This document shows, piece after piece, positions 8,045 through 16,721 of a stretch of DNA of 64,000 bases (positions within the stretch are counted from its first letter, which is position 1; the number at the start of each line of letters is the position of its first letter). The position numbers and the translations under genes were made by a program. The stretch lies in contig NZ_JARRCW010000001.1 of the NCBI RefSeq assembly GCF_031501865.1, positions 1,001,001 to 1,065,000 of the forward strand, given 5' to 3'. The stretch comes from Pseudovibrio sp. M1P-2-3. Lineage in GTDB: Bacteria; Pseudomonadota; Alphaproteobacteria; Rhizobiales; Stappiaceae. The notes under the pieces were generated by a model. That model was not told the origin of the DNA, did no database searches, and saw only the letters and a program-made list of their open reading frames with translations.

Positions 8045-9611
8045 TAGGCTTGGCACTGCCGGAAAGGCTGATTTTATGGCTGAGATAACCGCCAATGTTA
8101 ATGGCAAGCTCTCGATCCTTAATCATCTGCTTCCATAAAGGGGCCGAAGGGCCTACCCGCACAACAGGCAAAGACACCCCGCCTTCACTATCGGGGGAGC
8201 TGCCAAAGGCAGAATAATCTTCACTCAAGGTTTTAGAGCTGATGGACACACGGGTGCTTTGGCCCTGAAAGAAACTGGCAGGCGGGGCTATCATGACAAT
8301 ATCGATTGTTTTTGTGCGCTTGTTGCAAGTTGCGATAAAATCACGATCATCCGTTTCGCGCACGCCGTGGGTCAAGCGCGGTGCCGTTCCTCCTATGAAC
8401 TGCCATTGAAGCGGACCCTCCGAACCGCTGACAGGAGCTGGTTTCTTGGTAAACCGATCCCTGAGTGGGAAGCTTTTCCCGCTTAGGTTTGTCTTCTTTT
8501 CTTCATTGATAGTAATATTAAAGGCAGCCTGCCGCTTTTTGTCCAAAAGACACTGGAACGAGAACGGACGCCAGTTTTTTCCAGTCTTATAGATACCTCG
8601 GCCACTGAGCATTTGGCCTTTGAGCGAAAGAACCGGCTTGTGGTTTTCTTTTGCCTTTGAAAAAGAGCCTAGCCCCAGAGTAACAGAAACGGGCTTCTTG
8701 GCCTGTTGCATTACAGTGAGAACGCGGCTGGCTTGAGCCTCACAAAGGTGGCGGGCATTGCGCACAGGGCCTTTCGTTAAATCAACGGGTTCCGGCGCTG
8801 GTGGCTGCGGCGTTCCTGACCCTTTTTGCGGCAGGTAGTAGCAAGCCTTCTTTTGCAGTGGAGCTGGATCCCCGAAGTTCTTCCGCGTGCAGTTGATGCT
8901 ATTTTTGACTTCGCGCTCGGTAAAATGTCCGGGCGTCCCAAAGCGCACTAACGTCTTTGAAGGCACTTCACAGGCTTGGTGCTCCAGTGCACATCTGATC
9001 CAGCCATCCTTGGTTTTCATGGGCAGGCCGGGAACGGGCGTTGGTTTGCCGTGTCTGCCGGTATAGGTAGACCACCGCTGGTAATCGGGGGAGGTGCTGG
9101 TGGTGCGGCCTGTGTAGAAGATACCGCGGCAGCCCTTGTCTACCCATATGCCAGTTGCATCTACACCCCAGCTGCTGCCAGCAATGCAGGGTTTGGGGCT
9201 GGTTTGGCGGGCGAGAGCTACATAATTCCTGCGCGCGGGCCGCAAGAAACAATGATTGCGCTCGTTAAAGGTTGAGTTGCAGCCAATCATATCCGCGTCA
9301 TTGGGCATTGGAGTGGGCGCTGGATTGGGTGGGTACACCGGCTGCGGCTGGGGGATGGGCTCGGGTGCTGGTACCGGTTCCGGCCCTGCAACAGGGCCGC
9401 CGACTGCCTTGTCCAACAGGCACTGGCGGAACTCCTTTGACCCCACCGCGCCGCCGGTTTCCAACAGGCAGGCCTGAAAGATCTGCATAGGCGCTTCTGG
9501 AAGTACAAAATTATCTTGCGCCCGCACGGATTGGGGGAGCGCCATAGCAAAAATCCCCAGTCCACTTAGAACGAGTGAAAGGGGCCACTGGCGAACCTTT
9601 GGTGATGTCAT
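8016..9611 (-). CDS. Secreted protein with DUF3011-like domain, unknown function
   Basis: A 531-residue exported protein. The ATG at 9611 (AAGG about 9 nt upstream) gives a clean signal peptide: basic start, hydrophobic stretch LSLVLSGLGIFAMA and a cleavage site near VRAQ. A TTG 42 nt upstream would lengthen it without benefit. Residues about 75-110 are a proline-rich linker (PEPVPAPEPIPQPQP). Next comes a cysteine-containing segment with RQTSPKPCIAGSSWG and GIWVDKGCRGIF, matching my recollection of DUF3011 domains (VRQ-S-x-C..SWG-D..GIWV-x-GC). A second Cys-rich stretch and another Pro-rich linker lead to a C-terminal half I do not recognise. It is periplasmic or extracellular by inference. 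Its 3' end overlaps the convergent AraC gene by 29 bp. Confidence 0.75.
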   Translation of the reverse strand: MTSPKVRQWPLSLVLSGLGIFAMALPQSVRAQDNFVLPEAPMQIFQACLLETGGAVGSKEFRQCLLDKAVGGPVAGPEPVPAPEPIPQPQPVYPPNPAPTPMPNDADMIGCNSTFNERNHCFLRPARRNYVALARQTSPKPCIAGSSWGVDATGIWVDKGCRGIFYTGRTTSTSPDYQRWSTYTGRHGKPTPVPGLPMKTKDGWIRCALEHQACEVPSKTLVRFGTPGHFTEREVKNSINCTRKNFGDPAPLQKKACYYLPQKGSGTPQPPAPEPVDLTKGPVRNARHLCEAQASRVLTVMQQAKKPVSVTLGLGSFSKAKENHKPVLSLKGQMLSGRGIYKTGKNWRPFSFQCLLDKKRQAAFNITINEEKKTNLSGKSFPLRDRFTKKPAPVSGSEGPLQWQFIGGTAPRLTHGVRETDDRDFIATCNKRTKTIDIVMIAPPASFFQGQSTRVSISSKTLSEDYSAFGSSPDSEGGVSLPVVRVGPSAPLWKQMIKDRELAINIGGYLSHKISLSGSAKPIKTFLKACQ

Positions 9612-9728
9612 CTTAAATGCCTTAACTTGCAGCTTTATCAGGTGCCCGCCCAAGGCACCTGCTTTAGAGAGGACCCTATAGAATAGCTTATGAATGCAAC
9701 ATGAATAATAGAGCTTGGAAAGCTACAC

Positions 9729-10904
9729 TCAGCGTGCAAGCTCTTTCATGCCGTCTTCCAAGCCTTCAAGGGTAAGCGGATACATGCGCTTTTCCATTAT
9801 ATCGTGAATCATCTGGATACTTTGCGTGTAGTTCCAGTATCCCTCTTTCACAGGGTTCAGCCAGATCATTCTTTGGTATGTTTGCTTCATGCGTTCCATC
9901 CACACCTGACCGGGCTCTTCGTTCCAGTGTTCCACGGAACCGCCGGGATAGGCGATCTCATAGGGGCTCATGGAAGCATCGCCGACAAAAATAACCTTGT
10001 AGTCGCTTGGGTATTTATGCAGCACATCCATAGTGGGAATGCGCTCGGTATGCCTGCGGTTGTTATTTTTCCAGACGAATTCATAGAGACAGTTGTGGAA
10101 GTAGAAGTATTCCATCACCTTGAATTCGGTTTTAGAGGCGGAGAACAATTCCTCACAAACACGGATGTGGTCATCCATGGACCCGCCAATATCGAAAAAT
10201 AGCAGAACCTTCACCGTATTGCGCCGCTCTGGCCGCATCTTGATATCCAGAAGGCCCTTGTGGGCAGTGGAGCGGATGGTGTCGTTCAGGTCCAATTCGT
10301 CGGCAGCGCCTTGGCGGGCAAACTTGCGCAGGCGCTTCAGGGCCACCTTGATGTTGCGTGTACCCAGCTCCACGCTGCTATCAAGGTCCTTGTATTCGCG
10401 CTTATCCCAGACCTTCACAGCGCGCCGGTGGCGGCTGCCGTCCTGACCAATGCGGACACCCTCAGGGTTATAGCCATAGGCACCGAAGGGAGAGGTGCCG
10501 CCGGTTCCAATCCAGCGGTTGCCGCCCTGATGACGTTTCTTTTGTTCCTCAAGGCGTTTCTTCAAGGTCTCCATGAGCTTGTCAAAACCGCCAAGGGATT
10601 CAATTTTGGCTTTCTCTTCTTCCGTGAGATATTTTTCCGTCAGCTTGCGCAGCCACTCCTCTGGAATATCTGCCTTGAGATCCTCGGAAAGGCTTTCAAT
10701 TCCCTTGAAGCAATGGGAAAATACACGGTCGAACTTGTCCAGATTGCTCTCATCCTTCACCAGCGTTGCCCGGGAAAGATAGTAAAACTGTTCCACGTCC
10801 TTGCCTGCAAGATCACTATCAAGTGCCTCCATCAACAGAAGGTACTCACGAACGGAAACGGGCAAGCCAGCAGACTTTAGCTCTTGGAAGAATTCAATAA
10901 ACAT
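9729..10904 (-). CDS. VWA domain-containing protein, CoxE family
   Basis: A 391-residue cytoplasmic protein beginning MFIEFFQEL at 10904; a TTG at 10946 is in frame but is not expected for the family. The N-terminal part (VSVREYLLLMEAL) and the middle region (GGTSPFGAYGYNPEG) are typical of the CoxE-like proteins that partner MoxR ATPases. The C-terminal half is a von Willebrand factor A fold with a degenerate metal site: FDIGGSMD starting at residue 238 replaces the canonical DxSxS. VWA/MoxR pairs act as metallochaperone-like or protein-remodelling machines. The likely partner, the MoxR ATPase at 14471-15307, lies on the same strand but is separated by three genes. Confidence 0.85.
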   Translation of the reverse strand: MFIEFFQELKSAGLPVSVREYLLLMEALDSDLAGKDVEQFYYLSRATLVKDESNLDKFDRVFSHCFKGIESLSEDLKADIPEEWLRKLTEKYLTEEEKAKIESLGGFDKLMETLKKRLEEQKKRHQGGNRWIGTGGTSPFGAYGYNPEGVRIGQDGSRHRRAVKVWDKREYKDLDSSVELGTRNIKVALKRLRKFARQGAADELDLNDTIRSTAHKGLLDIKMRPERRNTVKVLLFFDIGGSMDDHIRVCEELFSASKTEFKVMEYFYFHNCLYEFVWKNNNRRHTERIPTMDVLHKYPSDYKVIFVGDASMSPYEIAYPGGSVEHWNEEPGQVWMERMKQTYQRMIWLNPVKEGYWNYTQSIQMIHDIMEKRMYPLTLEGLEDGMKELAR

Positions 10905-11005
10905 GGGGCGAGAGTAAAAGCTGTTTATTGGAATGTCGAGAGCCAATAAACAGCCTTAGGCCAAGAGTTGGATTTCTGTTTGCAAAACCCCAGTCCTTGG
11001 CGGCC

Positions 11006-12031
11006 CTAATCCTTGTTGGGCGTCTTTTGCGAGGATTTGACAATCTCGCTCATGAACTCAGAAAGGGCAGGGCCTTTTGTTGCTGTGAACGGGCAGGGGC
11101 GGCAGGTGTGGATGGCCGCAAGGCCCACACGTGCAGTAAGGAAGCCGTTGACCAGCCCTTCGCCCAATCTGGCCGAAACCTTGGCCGCAAGGCCTTGGCC
11201 AATAAACTGCTCCAAAATGCTGTCACCAGCCGCAAGACCTCCCGTCACAGCCAGATGCGTTGCCACTTTGCGCGCCAGACGCCAAAAGCCGAGGGTCCCG
11301 GGCTTCCCGCCGTAAAGGCGTGAGATGCGTCCGATCACGCGGACATTCTCGTAAAAGACTATGGCAATATCAATAAGGGCGCGGGGGCTGACGGCGGTCA
11401 CCACCGACACCCGCTTTGCGCTTTCCATAACTATAATGCGCGCACGTGCATCCAGCGGAGCCATCAAGTCCGCTTCCGCTAGCTTTATAAGGTCCTCACC
11501 GTCAATAACCTCATTGAGGTGGGCGCTCAACTGGCCTCTTCCATGCGCTGTTTCGGGTCTTTGCTCATAATGTTTTATGAGATTTTGAATATTCTGCTGC
11601 GCTTGCAACTGGTCATTCTTATATGCAGCCTTCCCAAGCCCCTGTTTCAACTCATCCACATGAGCGAGGTAGGAGAGGGCACGATATTCTTTGATGACAA
11701 AACCACAAATACCGATAAGTGTCAGCACAGTCAGGCCAACCCCTACCCAGCCCAGCCATTCGTAGCGGGAAAACAGATCGCGCAGCAAACTATCAACCGC
11801 AAGGCCAAGGGCGAGGGAGGCCAGCCCGCTGAGGCCAATTGCCAGAGCGTGGCCCCATTTGGATTTTTTTGCTTCAGGTTCCGGGGCAATGCTCTGTGGC
11901 TTTCCTGTCTCGTCTATGCTCTCAAAAGACGTCGCAGGCGGGAGTTCTTCGATCTTTATGGAAGTTTCATTGAGTTTGAAAGCCGCTGGGGCACGCCCTT
12001 GGGAAGCCGCTTTTTTTGGTGTCGTTTTCAT
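11006..12031 (-). CDS. ycjF: YcjF/UPF0283-type membrane protein
   Basis: A 341-residue inner-membrane protein. Residues 1-60 are hydrophilic and disordered-looking. Two closely spaced transmembrane segments follow, around residues 63-115 (ALAIGLSGLASLALGLAV and WVGVGLTVLTLIGICGFVI), and the C-terminal half is the DUF697-like domain (SPRALIDIAIVFYENVRVIGRISRLYGG) characteristic of YcjF. Its ATG overlaps the stop of ycjX by 4 bp, so the two are translationally coupled, as in enterobacteria, where ycjX-ycjF sit downstream of the phage shock genes. No psp genes are visible here. The biochemical role is unknown. Confidence 0.9.
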   Translation of the reverse strand: MKTTPKKAASQGRAPAAFKLNETSIKIEELPPATSFESIDETGKPQSIAPEPEAKKSKWGHALAIGLSGLASLALGLAVDSLLRDLFSRYEWLGWVGVGLTVLTLIGICGFVIKEYRALSYLAHVDELKQGLGKAAYKNDQLQAQQNIQNLIKHYEQRPETAHGRGQLSAHLNEVIDGEDLIKLAEADLMAPLDARARIIVMESAKRVSVVTAVSPRALIDIAIVFYENVRVIGRISRLYGGKPGTLGFWRLARKVATHLAVTGGLAAGDSILEQFIGQGLAAKVSARLGEGLVNGFLTARVGLAAIHTCRPCPFTATKGPALSEFMSEIVKSSQKTPNKD

Positions 12032-13485
12032 GACAGTTTATCTCCCAAAAGAAATTCAAGGGCGCGGTCCAGCCGGATATGGGGCAGGGATAAACGAAAG
12101 CCCTCTGCAGTTTCCTCCAACTCCGGCGGTCGAAACCTCACATATTTGAGGCTTTGGCGGTCCTGCGCTTGCCTAAACAGACTCTCCAGATCCTCCGGTA
12201 AGTCTCCGGGAAAAATTGCTGCCTCTTCATTTCCGTCAAAACGGATGTTGTCGATCACCTCACCGGGCATGGGCACTCCGATCAAGGCAGGTATGGCATG
12301 GCTGTTTTGACGAACTGTCGCTTGCCGTGTGGCGCGAACAGACGCGAGGGCCAGAACTTCCACAGAAGCACCTGCAAACTCCGCTCGCGAAATGGCCCCG
12401 TCAACGAGCTTTCGTAACAGTACCTGAAGCTTGTCGTGATCTTCTTTTTGCAGGTGGTCGGCCTTGGTGGCCGCAAATACAATTTTGTCTATACGGTGAC
12501 GCAATATTGAGGCGAGCCAGCTGGCTTTTCCGGGGCGGAAGGCGCTCAGTATCTGGGTAAGGGCCGTGTTCAAGTCCTCAACGGCTGCCGGACCCGCATT
12601 CAGCGCCTGCAAAGCATCAACAAGAACGATCTGTCGGTCCAGTTTGGCAAAGTGATTTTTAAAGAACGGGCGTACGACATATTTGCGGTAGGCTTCATAA
12701 CGCTTTTCCATGAGAGCCCGCAGGCTTCCCGCTTGCGCACTTCCCGCGTCATGTTTCAGCTCCAACGGCGCGAAGGTGAGGGCGGGGGAGCCCTCCATAT
12801 CACCGGGCATTAAAAATCGACCTGGGGGGAGCATGGAAAGGGCATGGTCTTCGCCGCGGCACTTGCCAAGGTAAGCGGTAAAGGTTTTGGCTAGTTGGCG
12901 GGCAACCTCTTCACTCGCTTCCAGATCAATTGCGCCCTTGTGTTTTTCGAGCAGCTCGAGAAAATCCTTGGAAAGTTCTGGATGCTGGCGCGCGCGTTGC
13001 AAAGCGTTGGTGCTGAACTGCTTGAAGCTCTGGTTCAGCAACGGCAGGTCAAGCAGCCACTCACCAGGGTAGTCGATAATGTCTAGATTGAGCTTTCCCC
13101 TCCCCAGTTTGCGCTGCAAATAGGAAGCGGATTCGAACTCGATCGTAAGACGTAGCTCTGAAACCTGATGGGTTGATTGCGGCCAGACACGGTCTTTTGC
13201 CAGCAAACCTATATGGGTTTCATAGTCAAATCGCGGTACCGTATCGTCGGGCTGGGGTTGCAAATATGCCTTTTCCAGCCGTCCGCGGGCTACCGCTGAA
13301 AGCAAAGGCAAACGTCCACCCGCAATCAGATTGTGTACCAGCGCCGAAATAAAAACGGTCTTGCCGGATCTGGACAGACCGGTAACCCCTAACCGTACTG
13401 AAGGAGTGGCTAAATCACTAGCTGTTTCCCCAATGGTATCGAGAGCGATTTTCGATTCGGAAATGATTTTTGAAAGCTTTATCAA
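12028..13485 (-). CDS. ycjX: YcjX family P-loop nucleoside triphosphatase
   Basis: This predicted GTPase-like ATPase has about 485 residues from the TTG at 13485, chosen because a perfect GGAGG sits 8 nt upstream and the resulting N-terminus MIKLSK matches the family. A Walker A motif occurs in GVTGLSRSGKTVFISALVHN, followed by IIDYPGEWLLDLPL (Walker B-like region) and FAATKADHLQ (TKxD specificity motif). The end PHIRLDRALEFLLGDKL is diagnostic of YcjX. It forms a coupled pair with ycjF. In enterobacteria the gene belongs to the stress-induced psp/sigma-32 response; that regulation cannot be seen here. Confidence 0.92.
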   Translation of the reverse strand: MIKLSKIISESKIALDTIGETASDLATPSVRLGVTGLSRSGKTVFISALVHNLIAGGRLPLLSAVARGRLEKAYLQPQPDDTVPRFDYETHIGLLAKDRVWPQSTHQVSELRLTIEFESASYLQRKLGRGKLNLDIIDYPGEWLLDLPLLNQSFKQFSTNALQRARQHPELSKDFLELLEKHKGAIDLEASEEVARQLAKTFTAYLGKCRGEDHALSMLPPGRFLMPGDMEGSPALTFAPLELKHDAGSAQAGSLRALMEKRYEAYRKYVVRPFFKNHFAKLDRQIVLVDALQALNAGPAAVEDLNTALTQILSAFRPGKASWLASILRHRIDKIVFAATKADHLQKEDHDKLQVLLRKLVDGAISRAEFAGASVEVLALASVRATRQATVRQNSHAIPALIGVPMPGEVIDNIRFDGNEEAAIFPGDLPEDLESLFRQAQDRQSLKYVRFRPPELEETAEGFRLSLPHIRLDRALEFLLGDKLS

Positions 13486-13565
13486 GTGCGACCTCCGAAG
13501 GGCAATGTGGGGTGTCCTTCGGTTGATTACAATTGAAAAGCGCAAACTTATTACTGTGAAGGCCG

Positions 13566-14093
13566 TTAGTTACTTACGGCCTTCAGTGTCCGCGGTTGGA
13601 AGAATGAGACAAGCCTCCCGGCTGCCCTTCCCACCTCAGACCAGCGGCGGGCATCAAAATCAATTATGGCCATTCCCGCTGTCGGGTACTTCTGTTCCAT
13701 TTGTGAGATAAGCTCAGGGCTACCTGACCCGGTAAGTTCCAGTGCGGTTTCCTGAATGGCCGTGTTGTGCCCGACCACCAGCAAGGTTGGGCTAAAGGCG
13801 CCCAGAGAACAGATGGTATCCACGTAATCGGATTCTGAACTGTTATAGAGATCGCGCAGGAGATGGATTTTGGTGTTGTCCCGCATATAGGGCATAATTT
13901 CGATGAGGGTTTGCCGGGTTCTTAAAGCTGTTGAGCACAGCACTGTGGATGGACAAAGGTTGTGTTGGTGCATGTGAAGCCCAACGGCTTCTGCAGCAGA
14001 CCAACCCCTCCCACTCAGTGGTCGATCATGATCGTGCACTGCAGTATCGGCCCAATCAGATTTAGCATGACGAAGTAACATCAACCGTAGCAT
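13566..14093 (-). CDS. SixA-like histidine phosphatase
   Basis: A small (175-residue) histidine-acid-phosphatase-superfamily protein. The start at 14093 follows GGAGG by 7 nt; a GTG at 14108 overlaps that site. The catalytic RHG-like motif is LLRHAKSDW near residues 6-14, CSTALRTRQT supplies the second Arg, and VVGHNTAIQ the second catalytic His. SixA proteins dephosphorylate phosphohistidine on signalling or phosphotransfer proteins. With no phosphorelay partner beside it, the substrate is not known. It is probably co-transcribed with ycjX downstream, 80 bp away. Confidence 0.88.
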   Translation of the reverse strand: MLRLMLLRHAKSDWADTAVHDHDRPLSGRGWSAAEAVGLHMHQHNLCPSTVLCSTALRTRQTLIEIMPYMRDNTKIHLLRDLYNSSESDYVDTICSLGAFSPTLLVVGHNTAIQETALELTGSGSPELISQMEQKYPTAGMAIIDFDARRWSEVGRAAGRLVSFFQPRTLKAVSN

Positions 14094-14108
14094 TGAATTT
14101 TCCTCCAC

Positions 14109-14404
14109 TTTCGCGCAGAGTAATTTTGCGCTTTTATAATGAAATGGAAATATATTGTGCGATGCAAAATAATTGTTATTTATTAATGTTATAAGCGATC
14201 ATATATGTCTATTGGTTTAAAGAAAAGAATTTATTGACCCCTTAAAAGTAATGGGCAGAAAAACTCCGAAATTTGCTCAATATTACTTCATCTGAGCAAT
14301 TAATTGGCACTGGAATGACAGAATTTACTCATTTTCAAATTATTGAATAATAATGCATGTAGTATACATATTTAACTAATGATTGGCCGCAGAAGTTAAA
14401 ATAC
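14109..14404. other. AT-rich intergenic region
   Basis: About 300 bp, strongly AT-rich, between the SixA-like gene and the terminator of the moxR gene. I see no open frame with a ribosome binding site and no RNA gene. It should contain the SixA-like gene promoter. Confidence 0.5.
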
Positions 14405-14446
14405 AAAAGGGCTGTCACATTCCTAAATTTGTGACAGCCCTTTTTG
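14405..14446 (-). terminator. Terminator of the moxR gene
   Basis: The 11-bp stem GGGCTGTCACA/TGTGACAGCCC has a 10-nt loop. Read on the minus strand it lies 25 nt after the moxR stop and is followed by TTTTGT. The plus-strand side also has TTTTTG, so it could work in both directions. Confidence 0.9.
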
Positions 14447-14470
14447 TATCTTTGAAAACCGGAGGGGGAG

Positions 14471-15307
14471 TTAGCGGTTACGCATAAATGCCAGTCGCTC
14501 GAACAGGTGAACGTCCTGCTCGTTTTTCAAAAGAGCCCCATGCAGAGGTGGAATCACTTTTCGGGACTCCGTTTCTCTCAAGGTCTCGGCATCCACATCT
14601 TCATTCAAAAGTAACTTAATCCAGTCCAGAAGCTCAGAGGTTGAAGGCTTCTTCTTGAGGCCGGGAATATCGCGCAAGGAATAGAATGTCTTCAGGGCTT
14701 CTGCCAGCAAGCGCTCTTTAATGTTGCCAAAGTGCACTCCCACAATGTCTTGCATTGTCTGCGTATCGGGGAACTTGATGAAGTGGAAGAAGCAGCGGCG
14801 CAAAAAGGCGTCCGGTAGGTCTTTTTCGTTGTTGGATGTGATAATCACAATGGGGCGCTGAGTGGCTTTAACGGTCTCGCCTGTCTCGTAGACGTGGAAT
14901 TCCATTCTATCCAGCTCTAGCAGCAAATCGTTTGGAAACTCGATATCTGCCTTGTCGATTTCGTCTATGAGCAAGACAGGGCGCTCTCCCATCTGGAATG
15001 CCTGCCACAACTTTCCCTTTCGGATGTAGTTGTTGATGTCTTTAACACGCTCGTCACCCAACTGGCTGTCTCGAAGACGAGAGACCGCATCGTACTCATA
15101 AAGGCCCTGCTGCGCTTTGGTCGTGGACTTGATGTGCCATTCCAGAAGGGGGGCACCAAGGCTTTTGGCAACTTCGTGCGCAAGGACAGTTTTCCCCGTT
15201 CCCGGTTCCCCCTTAATGAGAAGTGGCCGCTCCAATGCTATTGCAGCATTTACGGCGACGGTCAGGTCGTTCGTAGCGACATAATCGGAAGTTCCAGTAA
15301 ATTTCAT
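14471..15307 (-). CDS. MoxR-family AAA+ ATPase
   Basis: A 278-residue AAA+ chaperone ATPase. Walker A is GEPGTGKT at residues 33-40, Walker B is VLLIDEIDKAD, sensor 1 is IVITSNNEKDLPDAFLRR, and the C-terminal lid follows (IKERLLAEALKTFYSLRDI). Length and sequence fit the MoxR/CoxD-type ATPases that work with VWA proteins to mature metalloenzymes or remodel complexes. The most likely partner is the CoxE-like VWA protein at 9729-10904. It is apparently monocistronic, with its own terminator. Confidence 0.9.
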   Translation of the reverse strand: MKFTGTSDYVATNDLTVAVNAAIALERPLLIKGEPGTGKTVLAHEVAKSLGAPLLEWHIKSTTKAQQGLYEYDAVSRLRDSQLGDERVKDINNYIRKGKLWQAFQMGERPVLLIDEIDKADIEFPNDLLLELDRMEFHVYETGETVKATQRPIVIITSNNEKDLPDAFLRRCFFHFIKFPDTQTMQDIVGVHFGNIKERLLAEALKTFYSLRDIPGLKKKPSTSELLDWIKLLLNEDVDAETLRETESRKVIPPLHGALLKNEQDVHLFERLAFMRNR

Positions 15308-15604
15308 TGGGAGTCCTTAAAAACTGTTGGGTTCAATTTCAGGGAGATTAATCTTTAGGGAAGCTGAGAGCAAGACTGACCATAAGTTTAAATCAGTCCT
15401 TACATCTCGCAGAGGACTTGAGCAGCCGCGCAGGAACCCTGTTAAAAATTCGTAATGGAATTGCCGTTGGAAGGGGAAAATTGGGAGTATGCTCGTTGCA
15501 GGCGCACAGGCTGTGTTAGAGACAGCTTAGGCGCGCAAAAGAGTGCGCGCCCTGAACGTGTACCGAGGGGGAATTAGTATGGTTGCAGTAATTGGCAAGT
15601 GAGC
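15308..15604. other. Intergenic region with a GC-rich hairpin
   Basis: About 300 bp without a supported gene. The only clear structure is the perfect inverted repeat GGCGCGC/GCGCGCC at 15530-15536 and 15545-15551 (8-nt loop). It has no T-tract on either strand, so it is not a standard rho-independent terminator. Confidence 0.5.
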
Positions 15605-16063
15605 TTAGGAAGCTTCTTCGTGCTGCTTTGTTGCCTCGATGGCTTCGCCCACGGCCTTATGGTGGGACAGTCCGGTTTCTTGAACGGACAGGAGCTGGTC
15701 CACAAACAGACGCATTTTCCGAACTGCTTCGGAAGGGACCTCAAAGATAACAGCACCCTCAGGTTCTTTTCTCAAGCGATATACGGAGGAGCCAAGTTCC
15801 TCGTCGTGAACATGTTCTTTGATGACACGCTCTTCCGTCAACTCGGTCAACTTTGGCAGATCCGTTGCGGGAAACCCAATACGGCTATCTGATTGATGAC
15901 CCTTATCGGAAGATGTTTCAGACGAATCACTCTCTTGGGCAAGGTTCACAGCCAAGCCTTCGGTAAGCTCGGTTTTTACAGAGGTTTTTTCTTCCTTTGC
16001 ATTAACCGGTTGAGGAGTAATGTTTAATTGCTGGTGAGATATACGCTGCGTACCTACATCCAT
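15605..16063 (-). CDS. Hypothetical protein with a FlaG-like C-terminus
   Basis: A 152-residue hydrophilic protein without signal peptide or membrane segment. The ATG at 16063 follows a G-rich ribosome binding site. The N-terminal 70 residues are low complexity (Ser, Gln, Glu). The C-terminal part contains SSVYRLRKEPEGAVIFEVP followed by an amphipathic helix, which resembles the short conserved core of FlaG-like flagellar proteins (VYxV-x-D-x-x-G-E-V-I-x-x-IP). The nearby fliO-like gene makes a flagellar role plausible. Similarity is weak and was judged by eye, so the protein should be treated as uncharacterised. Confidence 0.55.
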   Translation of the reverse strand: MDVGTQRISHQQLNITPQPVNAKEEKTSVKTELTEGLAVNLAQESDSSETSSDKGHQSDSRIGFPATDLPKLTELTEERVIKEHVHDEELGSSVYRLRKEPEGAVIFEVPSEAVRKMRLFVDQLLSVQETGLSHHKAVGEAIEATKQHEEAS

Positions 16064-16721
16064 CGTTCTGCCCCCGCAAATGGATAATCTAATATTAATG
16101 ATTATGCCTTTTTATCGATAGGTTGCAAACATCCTCATAATTTATCTGGTCTATTTTAAGTAAACATTTAATGGAGGATCTCTCGCTGGTTACTGCTTTA
16201 CTTTGGGGTATTTGTAGCTGATTGCGCATCTAAGATCGGACAACTCTCAGTTCATGCAATTGCTTCTGGCGTTTGAAAGCTAAAGTGGGCGGGAGGGGCT
16301 GCGATTGAGCAACTTCCAAATGTGTCTACGGTTCGTGGAGGCTTGCTACTCCCGGTGATTCTCGTCTTTGCGTTTAAATAACCACTTGAAATGTGAGCTT
16401 CACTTTATTCGGAGCGTGATTTTTCAACTTTTCAAGAGTTTCACCCAACCTATCTCAAAGAGGAATTACTTAAATTTGTGTATGTAAAGTGTCATACTTA
16501 TAATGCGGCATTGTGATTAAATAGAATCGCATTTGGGAAATTTGGCTTTTTGTTGGCATGGTTTAGGGTAAGGACATTATTAATAACAACGTAAATGTTA
16601 GTTATCCATTTGAAATTAAATAGATATTCAATTTAGGTTGTGAGGATGGCTACAAGTAAGTTGTTGTTTTGTACTCATCTGGCTATATTCCAGCCGCGAA
16701 CAGAGGTATCCGGAGTTACAC
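16064..16721. other. Intergenic region upstream of dksA
   Basis: About 660 bp separate the divergent FlaG-like and dksA genes. The region is AT-rich, most strongly around 16480-16660. I found no open frame with a ribosome binding site, no hairpin with a T-tract and no tRNA. It should contain promoters for both flanking genes. Confidence 0.5.
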
